Assembly (NCBI GenBank): GCA_963761325.1
Contig: CAVXGZ010000008.1
Span: 744,001-808,000, forward strand
DNA length: 64,000 bases
Source: Streptantibioticus_C sp963761325
GTDB lineage: Bacteria > Actinomycetota > Actinomycetes > Streptomycetales > Streptomycetaceae
Reading direction: 5' to 3'
This document shows, piece after piece, positions 24,731 through 32,888 of the stretch. The translations under genes were made by a program, and so were the position numbers. Within the stretch, counting starts at the first letter, position 1. Each line of letters opens with the position of its first letter. The notes under the pieces were generated by a model. It searched no databases. It was not told where the DNA came from and saw nothing but the letters and a program-made list of their open reading frames with translations.

Positions 24731-25240
24731 ATGAGGGGCGTACGCATGGCCGGACCGGACGACGCGGCGGAGCTGGCGCGGCTGCGCCGGCTGATGTTCC
24801 AGGCGATGAGCGGGCGGGACGAGCCGGGTGAGTGGGAGGCGGCAGCGGCGGAGCTGGCGCGGGTTCGGCTCGCCGTGCCGGAGGGCGCCGGGACGCTGGG
24901 CGCGTTCGTCGTGGAGGCGGACCACGAGCAGACCGGTCCCGGCGTGCCGCTGGCCGCGTGCGCGGTGGGCACCGTCGAGCAGCGGCTGCCCGCCCCGTCA
25001 CACCCGAGCGGGCTGTTCGGCTTCGTCTTCAACGTCTGCACCGACCCCGCGTACCGCGGCCGCGGCTACGCCCGGGCCACCACCCGGGCGCTGCTCGACT
25101 GGTTCGCGGAGCGCGGTGCCACCCGGATCGACCTGCACGCCACCGCCGACGCCGAGCGCATGTACCGCGCGTTCGGCTTCGCCGAGCACTCCACCGCGCT
25201 GTCGCTGCACCTGCCCGCGCCCGGGCCGGACCGCGGTTGA
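24731..25240 (+). CDS. GNAT-family N-acetyltransferase
   Basis: 169-aa GNAT: VFNVCTDPAYRGRGYARATT is the acetyl-CoA motif (RGRGYA), and ERMYRAFGFAEHSTALSL is motif B. ATG 24731 gives a typical MRGVRMAGPDDAAELARLR start. Substrate unknown. Confidence 0.87.
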   Translation: MRGVRMAGPDDAAELARLRRLMFQAMSGRDEPGEWEAAAAELARVRLAVPEGAGTLGAFVVEADHEQTGPGVPLAACAVGTVEQRLPAPSHPSGLFGFVFNVCTDPAYRGRGYARATTRALLDWFAERGATRIDLHATADAERMYRAFGFAEHSTALSLHLPAPGPDRG

Positions 25241-25303
25241 CGGCGAGGGCGCGGCGCCGGCGTCCGGCTGCGGCGCACACGGCGGCGGGCGCCCCGCGGC
25301 CGG

Positions 25304-25855
25304 TCAGCCGCCCAGGCCGTCCAGCACGGTCGCGTTCGGGAGGGAGGCGAGGGCCTTGCCGGGGACGAGGAGCTTGCCGCGGCGCAGGCCGCTGCCGATG
25401 ACGACGTAGGCGGTGTCGGCGGCGACGGAGTCGATCAGGAGCGGCCAGGGGTCGGGCAGGCCGATCGGGGAGATGCCGCCGTACTCCATGCCGGATTCGC
25501 CGACCGCGGTGTCCATCGGCGCGAACGACGCCTTGCGCACGCCGAGGTGGCGGCGGACGAGTCCGTTGACGTCGGCGCGGGTGTGGGCCAGGACGACGCA
25601 GCCGGCGAGCGTCACCTCCTGGCCGCGCCTGCCCGCGACGACGACGCAGTTGGCGGACCGCTCGGGCGGGATGCCGTAGACCTCGCCGAAGACCGCGGTG
25701 TCGGCGTTGGCGGGGTCGGTGTCCACGTAGAGCAACTGCTCGACGGGGACCGGTCCCCGCCAGTTCCGCAGCGCCTCGGCGACCGGGGCGGCGAGGAGGT
25801 CGAGGTGGTCGGCGGCGGGCAGGGCCTCGTCGAAGGTTCCGATGGGTGCGCGCAT
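25304..25855 (-). CDS. YbaK/EbsC-type aminoacyl-tRNA deacylase-like protein
   Basis: 183 aa with the YbaK/ProX fold: ERSANCVVVAGRR, VLAHTRADVNGLVRRHLG, KASFAPMDTAVGESGMEYGGISPIG. The GMEYGGISPIGLP loop is the conserved ligand pocket. Relatives hydrolyse mischarged tRNA such as Cys- or Ala-tRNA(Pro). ATG 25855 preferred; GTG 25864 possible. Converges with the GNAT gene. Confidence 0.87.
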   Translation of the reverse strand: MRAPIGTFDEALPAADHLDLLAAPVAEALRNWRGPVPVEQLLYVDTDPANADTAVFGEVYGIPPERSANCVVVAGRRGQEVTLAGCVVLAHTRADVNGLVRRHLGVRKASFAPMDTAVGESGMEYGGISPIGLPDPWPLLIDSVAADTAYVVIGSGLRRGKLLVPGKALASLPNATVLDGLGG

Positions 25856-25914
25856 TTTCCGCACGCTAGCAGCCCGGCCTACGGGCGCCGATCCGGCCGC
25901 CGGCCCGGTCGGGA

Positions 25915-26505
25915 TCAGTGCGGTGCGGGGACGGAGATGGCGAGGGTCAGCTCGGTCGGCTCGGTGCCGGTGTTGTGGTAGCCGTGCGGGACGGCGGCGT
26001 CGAAGCCGGCGGTGGTGCCGGGGGTGACGCGGTGACGCTCGCCGTCCACGACCAGGGTCAGCTCACCGGACTCGACCCTGATCAGTTCGGCGGTGCCGGC
26101 CGGGTGGGGATCGGAGTCGTGGCCCTCGCCGGGCATGATCCGCCAGGACCACAGCTCCAGCGGTCCGGGCGCCTCGGTGCCGGCCTGCAGCGTGCCGTGG
26201 CTGCCGGCCGGCGTCTGCCACAGCCGGATGGCGTCCTTCGGCGGCACCAGGCGCACAGCGGGCGAGCCGGCGTTCTCCAGCAGGCTGGCGATGCTCAGTC
26301 CGAGGGCGTCGCCGAGCCGCGCGACCGTGCCGATGCTGGGGTTGGTGCGCGCCTGCTCGATCTGGATGATCATGCCGCGGCTCACGCCGGACCTGGCGGC
26401 CAGCGCCTCCAGCGAGTAGCCGCGCTCCTGGCGGGTCCGCCTGAGGTTTCGGGCCAGTGCCCGCGCGACCGCGTCCGGATCCGGCACGTGCGTTCCCCCG
26501 ATCAT
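25915..26505 (-). CDS. XRE-family regulator with C-terminal cupin domain
   Basis: 196 aa. Residues about 17-70 are a helix-turn-helix (YSLEALAARSGVSRGMIIQIE) and residues 110-190 a cupin (PHPAGTAELIRVESGELTLV, PHGYHNTG). Regulators of this build usually control an adjacent divergent transporter; here that is the EamA gene at 26632. ATG 26505; GTG 26487 is an alternative. Operator candidates lie in the 126-nt divergent gap. Confidence 0.9.
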   Translation of the reverse strand: MIGGTHVPDPDAVARALARNLRRTRQERGYSLEALAARSGVSRGMIIQIEQARTNPSIGTVARLGDALGLSIASLLENAGSPAVRLVPPKDAIRLWQTPAGSHGTLQAGTEAPGPLELWSWRIMPGEGHDSDPHPAGTAELIRVESGELTLVVDGERHRVTPGTTAGFDAAVPHGYHNTGTEPTELTLAISVPAPH

Positions 26506-26540
26506 GTGCGAGGACGGCGGTGGGAGGCCGCGGGGTCCCG

Positions 26541-26590
26541 AAGTTCAATACTGTGGATGACAGGGTTCATTTCAGTGAACTACTGTGGAG
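26541..26590. promoter_or_regulatory. Operator region between XRE-cupin and EamA genes
   Basis: Contains two copies of TACTGTGGA (26549-26557 and 26581-26589) spaced 32 bp, about three helical turns, and an inverted GTTCA-N6-TGAAC (26565-26580), plus an extra GTTCA at 26543. It lies upstream of both divergent starts, so it is a natural site for the XRE protein. Confidence 0.55.
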
Positions 26591-26631
26591 TGTCCTCAGA
26601 CGTTCAACATATTGTACGGGAGGAGGGTGCC

Positions 26632-27495
26632 GTGACCGTGCTTCTCGCCCTGGCCACCAGCCTGTTGTGGGGCAGCGCCGACTTCGGAGGCGGGGTCCTC
26701 ACCCGGCGGTTCCCGGCGATGAGCGTCGTGGTGATCTCGCAGGCCGCGGCGGCGCTGGTGCTCGGCGTGATCGTGCTGGCGAGCGGCGGGTGGGCCGAGG
26801 CCGGGCCGCGGCTGTGGTTAGCGGTGGGCGCCGGGGCGGCCGGGCCCGCGGCGCTGCTGTGCTTCTACCGCGCGCTGGCGATCGGGCCGATGGGCGTGGT
26901 CTCACCGCTGGCGGCGGTCGGCGTGGTCGTTCCGGTGGGACTCGGACTGCTGCTGGGCGAACGGCCGGCGATGGCGCAGTACGCGGGGATCGTGGTCGCC
27001 GTGGTCGGGGTGATGCTCGCGGGCGGGCCGCAGTTGGGCGGGGCGATCCAGCGCAAGGCGATCGTGCTGGCGCTGGGCTCGGCCTTCGGCTTCGGGGTGG
27101 TGATGGCGCTGGTGGCGCAGGCGTCGGTCAACGTGAAGGGCCTGTTCCTGGCGCTGTTCGTGCAGCGGGTGGTCAGCGTCCTGATCGGCGGGGCGGTGCT
27201 GGGCGTCTCGGTGCGCCGCGGCACCCCGATCCTGCCGGAGGAGGACGGATTGGCCCGGGTGTGGCGGAACCTGCCGCTGCTCGCCTTCGTGGGCCTGGCC
27301 GACGTGGCCGCCAACGGGTCGTTCGCACTGGCGGCCCGGGTGGGTCCGATCACCGTCGCGGCGGTCCTGGGCTCGCTCTACCCGGTCGTCACCGCGGTCG
27401 CCGCGCGGCTGTTCCTGGGCGAACGGCTGCGCCCGGTGCAGGCCGCGGGCGCCGGGCTCGCGCTGCTCGGCTCGGTGCTGCTCGCCACCGGTTGA
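26632..27495 (+). CDS. EamA (DMT) family transporter, TTA-containing
   Basis: 287 aa, about ten hydrophobic helices, two EamA repeats with the end-of-repeat motif SPLAAVGVVVPVGLGLLLGER and VLGSLYPVVTAVAARLFLGER. It likely exports a small metabolite or amino acid. Codon 63 (26818-26820) is TTA, the rare bldA codon, so expression may depend on development. GGGAGGAGGG precedes GTG 26632. Divergent from its likely XRE-cupin regulator. Confidence 0.9.
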   Translation: MTVLLALATSLLWGSADFGGGVLTRRFPAMSVVVISQAAAALVLGVIVLASGGWAEAGPRLWLAVGAGAAGPAALLCFYRALAIGPMGVVSPLAAVGVVVPVGLGLLLGERPAMAQYAGIVVAVVGVMLAGGPQLGGAIQRKAIVLALGSAFGFGVVMALVAQASVNVKGLFLALFVQRVVSVLIGGAVLGVSVRRGTPILPEEDGLARVWRNLPLLAFVGLADVAANGSFALAARVGPITVAAVLGSLYPVVTAVAARLFLGERLRPVQAAGAGLALLGSVLLATG

Positions 27496-27502
27496 CGCCG
27501 GG

Positions 27503-27520
27503 GCCGGGTGCCGCACCGGC
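27503..27520. terminator. Hairpin after the EamA gene
   Basis: GCCGG-(G)-TGC-C-GCA-CCGGC: eight base pairs with one bulged G, 8 nt past the stop, between convergent genes. Confidence 0.4.
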
Positions 27521-27587
27521 CGGGCGGAACGGCCGTCGGCGTCGAACGGAGCGCCCGGCCGCGCGGGACCGACGAGACGCGCCGCAG

Positions 27588-28346
27588 CTACCGGGCCGGG
27601 GGGACGCCCTCGGCGGTCTGCCAGGCTTCGAGGGCGGCGAGGCCGTCGGCCGTGACGCCGTCGGCGAGCGGCTCGGGGGCCGGGGTGCGCAGCGGCGGCT
27701 GCCAGCCGTCGACCGGGTCCCAGCGGCGCACGACGCGGGCCGGGGAGCCGGCCACCAGCACCCGGTCGGGCACGGTGCCGCGCACGACGGACCCGGCGGC
27801 CACGGCGACGTTGCGGCCGATCCGCGCGCCGGGCAGCACGATCGCGCCGACCCCGAGCCAGCTGTTCGCGCCGATCTCGACGGGCGCGCTGCGCGGCCAC
27901 TGCCGGCCGATCGGTTCGTCGGGGTTGTCGTAGGAGTGGTTGTCGCTGGTGATGTAGACGCCGGGGCCGCAGTAGACGTTGTCGCCGATCGCCACCGGGG
28001 ACGAGGCGATGACGTGGCTGCCCCGGCCCAGGACCACGCCGTCGCCGAGCCGCAACAGCGGCTCGGGGCCGAACTCCTGGCCCGGCATCATGCCGACGGT
28101 CAAGGTCACCTGTTCGGCGATGATGCAGCAGTCCCCCAGCTCGATCCACCGCTCGCCGAAGATCGTCCCCTGCGGGTAGGCCAGCCGCGTCCCGACGCCG
28201 ATCCGGCCGAACGCGTACGGGCCCGGGCGCTGCGCGGAGACGGTGGCCGCCTCCCGCATCCACCGGTCCGCCCGGTGCGCCCACCGCGACACCGCCCGCC
28301 GCCGCCACGCAGCGACGGACGAGAACACCCTCAGGTCCTTCCCCAC
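27588..28346 (-). CDS. Left-handed beta-helix acyltransferase (maltose/galactoside O-acetyltransferase type)
   Basis: 252 aa with hexapeptide repeats forming a left-handed beta-helix: the core GVYITSDNHSYDNPDEPIG contains the catalytic-type His, followed by PVEIGANSWLGVGAIVLPGA and GRNVAVAAGSVVRGTVPDRV. VLVAGSPARVVR is the usual terminal strand. It probably acetylates a sugar or cell-envelope polymer. GTG 28346; weak ribosome site. Monocistronic, convergent with EamA. Confidence 0.87.
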   Translation of the reverse strand: MGKDLRVFSSVAAWRRRAVSRWAHRADRWMREAATVSAQRPGPYAFGRIGVGTRLAYPQGTIFGERWIELGDCCIIAEQVTLTVGMMPGQEFGPEPLLRLGDGVVLGRGSHVIASSPVAIGDNVYCGPGVYITSDNHSYDNPDEPIGRQWPRSAPVEIGANSWLGVGAIVLPGARIGRNVAVAAGSVVRGTVPDRVLVAGSPARVVRRWDPVDGWQPPLRTPAPEPLADGVTADGLAALEAWQTAEGVPPAR

Positions 28347-28491
28347 GCCGCAACGGTACCGGCCGCGTCCGGACGAAAGGGCGCCAAGGCGCGGTGACCT
28401 GGGTCTCGTTGGCGGGATGCCGGGGCCGGCGATGGCGCGGATTCGGTAAATTCGGTTGCCCGATCGGCGGGTCGGCGGATGATCCTCTGTC

Positions 28492-29814
28492 GTGACCACG
28501 GCTTCCCAGCCCATGCCCACCGGCGCCGCCACGCTGTGCGACGAGTGCGGTTCCGCACTGACCGGTGATCCCCGCTTCGTCCGGTGGTGCCGCTCCTGCG
28601 GCTGGAACGCCCACCCGAAGCCCGCGCGGGACGCGAAGCGGCCCGACCGCTTCCGGCGCCGGCCCCGCCGCGAGGCGGAGGAACGTCTCCTCAGCCGGAT
28701 CACCGAGCAGGGCACCTGCCGCCGCCCGCCGGACGCGGCGGCGGTCGGCGCGTGGACGCTCTCCGGTCTGATCCACCTGGTGACCTTCGGCCTGGCCGGC
28801 GGCGGCGCGTTCATGCTGTTCCAGCACCCCTGGCCGTTGCGCGTGGCGGGCGCGGGCATGCTCGCCGTCGCCTACGCGGTGCGCCCCCGGCTGGGACCGG
28901 GGCGCCTGGCGCGGCGCGGTCCGCGATCCGTGGAACGGGACGCCGCGCCGGCGCTCTACGGGCTCGCCGACCGCGTCGCCCGCGAGCTGCGCGCCGCCCC
29001 GCCCGCGTCGATCGTCGTGAACGGTTCGTACCGGGCCTCCTGGTCCAGGACCGGACTGCGGCGCCGGGTCGTGCTGACCGTCGGGCTGGCGCTGTGGGAG
29101 ACGCTCACCCCGGCGGAACGGGTCGCGCTGCTCGGGCACGAACTCGCGCACGGAGCGGCCGGCGCCAGGCACGGGTGGTGGGTCGGCTCGGCGGCGGGGA
29201 CCCTGAACGAGTGGTACGGGCTGTTCCGGCCGGGAGCGAAGCGCGAGAGCCACGGCCACCGGGGATCGTCGGCCATCGGGCTGGCCGTCATCGGCGAACT
29301 GATCGCCACCGTGGTGCTGGCGGTCTTCGCCGAGACCGTCCTGCTCGCGCACCGGCTGCTCTCCCGGCTGACCACCCGCGCCGGCCGGCGGGCCGAGTAC
29401 CACGCCGACGCGCTGGCGGCGCGGGTCGCCGGCCGGGACGCGGTGGCCGGGCTGCTCGGGGCGCTCTGCCTGGGCGGTACGGACGAACAGGTCACGCTGT
29501 GGCGGCGGTTGGGCCGCGACCTCGCCCGTTCGGTGCCCGACGGCGCCGGGGCGGGCGCCGCGTCGGACTTCTGGAGCGACCTGCGCCGCTACGTCGCGTC
29601 GATCCCGGACAGCGAGCGCGAGCGGCGGCTGCTGGTGGCCCGGCTCGACAACTGCGCGGTGGACGCGGCCCATCCGCCGACCCACCTGCGGCTGGCCTTC
29701 GTGGACCGGCTGCCCGACCACGCGGCGACGATCGGGCTCACCGCTGAGGAGTCGGCCGGCCTCGACCGGGAACTCGCCGCGGTGCGCGCCGCGGTCGCCG
29801 CCGACCTGGGCTGA
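28492..29814 (+). CDS. M48-family membrane zinc metalloprotease with N-terminal zinc ribbon
   Basis: 440 aa. Residues 16-37 hold two CxxC pairs (CDEC, CRSC), a zinc ribbon. Two hydrophobic stretches follow at about 85-128, then the M48 catalytic motif LLGHELAHGAAG (HExxH) and a later Glu in RAEYHADALAARVAG. Resembles HtpX-like membrane-protein quality-control proteases. Start GTG 28492 has little ribosome-site signal, so it may be leaderless. Confidence 0.88.
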   Translation: MTTASQPMPTGAATLCDECGSALTGDPRFVRWCRSCGWNAHPKPARDAKRPDRFRRRPRREAEERLLSRITEQGTCRRPPDAAAVGAWTLSGLIHLVTFGLAGGGAFMLFQHPWPLRVAGAGMLAVAYAVRPRLGPGRLARRGPRSVERDAAPALYGLADRVARELRAAPPASIVVNGSYRASWSRTGLRRRVVLTVGLALWETLTPAERVALLGHELAHGAAGARHGWWVGSAAGTLNEWYGLFRPGAKRESHGHRGSSAIGLAVIGELIATVVLAVFAETVLLAHRLLSRLTTRAGRRAEYHADALAARVAGRDAVAGLLGALCLGGTDEQVTLWRRLGRDLARSVPDGAGAGAASDFWSDLRRYVASIPDSERERRLLVARLDNCAVDAAHPPTHLRLAFVDRLPDHAATIGLTAEESAGLDRELAAVRAAVAADLG

Positions 29815-29830
29815 GCCGCGGACGGCGGGC

Positions 29831-30478
29831 CTAGGGTCCCACCGACTCCGAGTCGGGGGCCGGCCGGCCGGCGCGCTCGGCGCGGGCTCTCGCGCGGCGG
29901 CGCACCACGAGGTACCCGGCGGCGCCGAGCAGGACGACGGCGGCCAGGCCGGCGTAGGAGAAGTCCTTGAGCCAGGTCTCGGCGACCAGGCCGACGTAGT
30001 AGACGGCGGCGGTGGTGCCGCCCGCCCAGGCGATGCCGCCGAGCAGGTTCGCGGTCAGGAAGCGCCAGTACGGCATCCGCAGCACGCCCGCCAGCGGCCC
30101 GGCGAAGATCCGCAGGAAGGCCACGAAGCGGCCGAAGAAGACCGCCCACACGCCCCAGCGCCGGAAGGAGCCCTTGGCGCGGTCGATGCTGTCCGGCCCG
30201 AAGTGGTGCGGGAAGCGCCGGCCGAGCCGGGTGAAGATCGTCTCGCCGTAGCGGTGCCCGATCGCGTAGCCGATCGAGTCGCCGACCACCGCGCCCGCCA
30301 CCGCGCTCACCCCGACCGCCGCCGGGTCGACCGTGCCGTGCGCGGCCAGCAGCGCCGCGCTGACCAGGACGATCTCGCCCGGCAGTGGAATGCCCAGGCT
30401 CTCCACGCCGATCACGATCGCGACCACCAGGTACACGACGACGTGCGGAATGTGTTCGAGCCACTGCGTGACGTGCAA
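29831..30478 (-). CDS. DedA-family membrane protein
   Basis: 215 aa, four to five helices. Typical DedA features: IPLPGEIVLVSAALLA, GDSIGYAIGHRYG, RWGVWAVFFGRFVAFLRIFAGPLAG. The F-x-R-F-x-x-x-x-R-x-x-x-G signature is kept. DedA proteins support phospholipid flipping and membrane homeostasis. Start TTG 30478 with AGAGGAAG upstream. Confidence 0.9.
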   Translation of the reverse strand: MHVTQWLEHIPHVVVYLVVAIVIGVESLGIPLPGEIVLVSAALLAAHGTVDPAAVGVSAVAGAVVGDSIGYAIGHRYGETIFTRLGRRFPHHFGPDSIDRAKGSFRRWGVWAVFFGRFVAFLRIFAGPLAGVLRMPYWRFLTANLLGGIAWAGGTTAAVYYVGLVAETWLKDFSYAGLAAVVLLGAAGYLVVRRRARARAERAGRPAPDSESVGP

Positions 30479-30576
30479 GCCCGCTTCCTCTCCCGGCCCC
30501 GGGCGGCCGCGACCCGGCGCCCGACGGTGAGCCTATGCGCCCGCGGGCGTCGAGCGGAAACACTTCGCCCGGTCGG

Positions 30577-31359
30577 TCAGCCGGCGGCGTCCCAGTCGGG
30601 GCGGACGCCGAAGGTGCGCACCAGGCCGGCCCGGCCCTCGTCGGTGACCCGGACGATGCGCCGCGCCTCGCTCCTGCGCAGCCACTCCAGCTCGAACAGC
30701 CGCCCGGTCAGCGCCGCGCCGAGCGCCCCCGACAGGTGGTGGCGCTGCTCGCTCCAGTCGACGCAGTAGCGGATCGCCGGCCTGCGGTGCGGGAGGCGTT
30801 CCGGGTCGACGCCGAAGCCGGTCATCACCTCGCGGCCGTGCGCGGTGAGCCGGTAGGCGATGTCGTGTCCGGGGGCCGACGGCCGGTCCCGCTCGGCGTC
30901 CCGCGCGTGGTAGGCGCCGTCGCCGCCGGTGAGCACGTCGCGCTCCAGCAGGGCGTCCATCAGCGCCACGCCGAGCCGGCCGGCGACGTGGTCGTAGCAG
31001 GTGCGGCAGCGGCGCAGTTGCGCGGCGCGGGTGCCCTCGCGCAGCGAGCGGACCGGTTTGGGCGGCGCGACCCGGGCCAGTGCCTCCAGCACGTCGGAGA
31101 CCGCCGGTCCGCTGAGCCGGTAGTAGCGGTGGCGTCCGTGGCGCTCGACGGCGACCAGTCCGGCCTCCAGCAGCCGGGCGAGGTGCGCGCTGGCGGTCGA
31201 GGCGCCGACCCCGGCCTCGGCGGCCAGCACGCTCGCCGGCAGCTGCCGCCCGTCGCCGAGGGCGAGCAGTACCCGCACCCGCGACGCGTCGCCGAAGACC
31301 GCCGCGGCCCGGGCCACGTCCGCTTCCCGCTCCGGGGGTGTCTCGGTGGGCGTCTTCAT
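30577..31359 (-). CDS. ArsR-family HTH regulator
   Basis: 260 aa; residues 20-95 are an ArsR winged helix (VFGDASRVRVLLALGDGR, then LAAEAGVGASTASAHLARLL, then HGRHRYYRL). The long C-terminal part has CRTCYDHVAGRLGVALMD and a Cys at IRYCVDWSEQRHHL, a build seen in one actinomycete group where Cys/His may bind metal. Divergent from the MFS exporter at 31469 with a 109-nt gap, so it is probably its repressor. Confidence 0.88.
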   Translation of the reverse strand: MKTPTETPPEREADVARAAAVFGDASRVRVLLALGDGRQLPASVLAAEAGVGASTASAHLARLLEAGLVAVERHGRHRYYRLSGPAVSDVLEALARVAPPKPVRSLREGTRAAQLRRCRTCYDHVAGRLGVALMDALLERDVLTGGDGAYHARDAERDRPSAPGHDIAYRLTAHGREVMTGFGVDPERLPHRRPAIRYCVDWSEQRHHLSGALGAALTGRLFELEWLRRSEARRIVRVTDEGRAGLVRTFGVRPDWDAAG

Positions 31360-31468
31360 GGCCCCGAGCCTAGGCGGCCGACGTTTCGACGCCCGGCGAA
31401 GCGTCGTCGCGCGCGGCGACGGCCACGGTTCGGCCGGGGGCGAAGCGATCCGGTGCGACGGTGGTGCG

Positions 31469-32866
31469 ATGACCTCCACCGATCCGATCGACGTAACCGC
31501 CGGCGAACACCGCGGGGTGGCCGGTGGCCGCCCCGGCACGGGATGGCTGCCGCTGGTGGCGGTCTCGCTCGGCTTCTTCATGGTGATCCTGGACGTGACC
31601 GTGGTGACGGTCGCCGTGCCGTCCATCGGCGGGGCGCTGGGCGCGGGCGGTTCCGCGCTGCAGTGGGTGGTGGACGGCTACACGCTGGTGTTCGCCTGCC
31701 TGATGCCGCTGTGCGGGGCGCTGGGCGACCGGTTCGGCAACCGGGCGGCGTTCCTGGCCGGGCTGCTGGTCTTCACGGCGGCGTCGGCGGCGTGCGGGGC
31801 GGCGTTCTCCGCCGGCTGGCTGATCGCGGCGCGGCTGGCGCAGGGCGCGGGGGCGGCGCTGATGGTCCCGTCGTCGCTGGCGCTGCTGCGGGCGTCGTAT
31901 CCGCGGGCCGACGAGCGGGCGCGGGCGTTCGGCGCCTGGGCCGCGGTCTCCGGGCTCGGGGCGGCGGCCGGACCGCTGGTGGGCGGCCTCGCGGTGTGGG
32001 GGGTGGGCTGGCGCGCGGTCTTCCTGGTCAACCTGCCCTTCGGCCTGCTGGCGCTGCTGCTGACCCGGGCCCGGGTGCCGGCTCCGGCGCCCCGGCCGCA
32101 GTCGCGGATCAACGTGCCGGCCCAGGTCGCGGGCGTGGTGGCGCTGGCCGCGCTGACCGCCGGGCTCAACGAGGGCGGCTCGCTCGGCTGGTCGGACCCG
32201 CTGGTGGTGGGCTGCTTCTGGGTGGCCGCCGCCGGTCTCGGCGGCGCGGGCGTGGCGCTGCGGCGGCGCGCGGCGGAGCGGACGGCCGGCGCGCGCCGGC
32301 GGGCCCTGGTCGGCGGTTCGGTGGTCGGGCTGCTGCTGAACCTCGGCTTCTACGGGGTGCTGTTCCTGGCGACGCTGTACTTCCAGCGGCAGCGCGGATA
32401 CGGGCCGTTGCAGGCCGGACTGGCGCTGCTGCCGATGTTCACGGTGATGGCGGCCTCGTCGTTCCTCTCCGGCCGGCTGGCCGCGCGGACCGGGCCGCGG
32501 ACCCCGATGGTCGTCGGGCTGCTGACCGGCGCGGCGGGGCTGGCCGGCTGGCTGGCCGCCGGACCGGGCACGGCGTACGGCTGGCTGGTGGCGCCGATGG
32601 CGCTGGCCGGCATGGGCACCTCGTTCGCCATGCCGGCGGCCACCACCGCCGTGATGGAGGCGGCGCCGGACGACCGCGGCGGGATGGCGGCGGCCTCGTT
32701 GAACGCCGGCCGGCAACTCGGCAGCGCGCTCGGGGTCGCGCTGTTCGGCAGCCTCGCGGCGCGGCACTTCCTGCCGGGGCTGCACCTGTCGGCGGTGCTC
32801 GCGGCGGCCGGCTTCGTCGCCGCGGCCGGGGTGGCGGCGCTGACCACGCAGCGCCGCGCGCGCTGA
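31469..32866 (+). CDS. MFS drug exporter, DHA2 (EmrB/QacA) family
   Basis: 465 aa, 12-14 helices. Motif ILDVTVVTVAVPSIGGALG matches the DHA2 first-helix signature; GALGDRFGNRAAFLAG is the loop 2-3 MFS motif; and GLGAAAGPLVGGLAVW is antiporter motif C. Proton-driven multidrug efflux is expected. ATG 31469. Divergent from an ArsR gene that likely controls it. Confidence 0.9.
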   Translation: MTSTDPIDVTAGEHRGVAGGRPGTGWLPLVAVSLGFFMVILDVTVVTVAVPSIGGALGAGGSALQWVVDGYTLVFACLMPLCGALGDRFGNRAAFLAGLLVFTAASAACGAAFSAGWLIAARLAQGAGAALMVPSSLALLRASYPRADERARAFGAWAAVSGLGAAAGPLVGGLAVWGVGWRAVFLVNLPFGLLALLLTRARVPAPAPRPQSRINVPAQVAGVVALAALTAGLNEGGSLGWSDPLVVGCFWVAAAGLGGAGVALRRRAAERTAGARRRALVGGSVVGLLLNLGFYGVLFLATLYFQRQRGYGPLQAGLALLPMFTVMAASSFLSGRLAARTGPRTPMVVGLLTGAAGLAGWLAAGPGTAYGWLVAPMALAGMGTSFAMPAATTAVMEAAPDDRGGMAAASLNAGRQLGSALGVALFGSLAARHFLPGLHLSAVLAAAGFVAAAGVAALTTQRRAR

Positions 32867-32888
32867 ACGGCGGGCGCCGCGCGGCGGG

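Noticed and set aside
26902..29721. 939-codon minus-strand frame
   Set aside because: Runs antisense to the EamA and M48 protease genes and shows no domain; GC-rich artefact.
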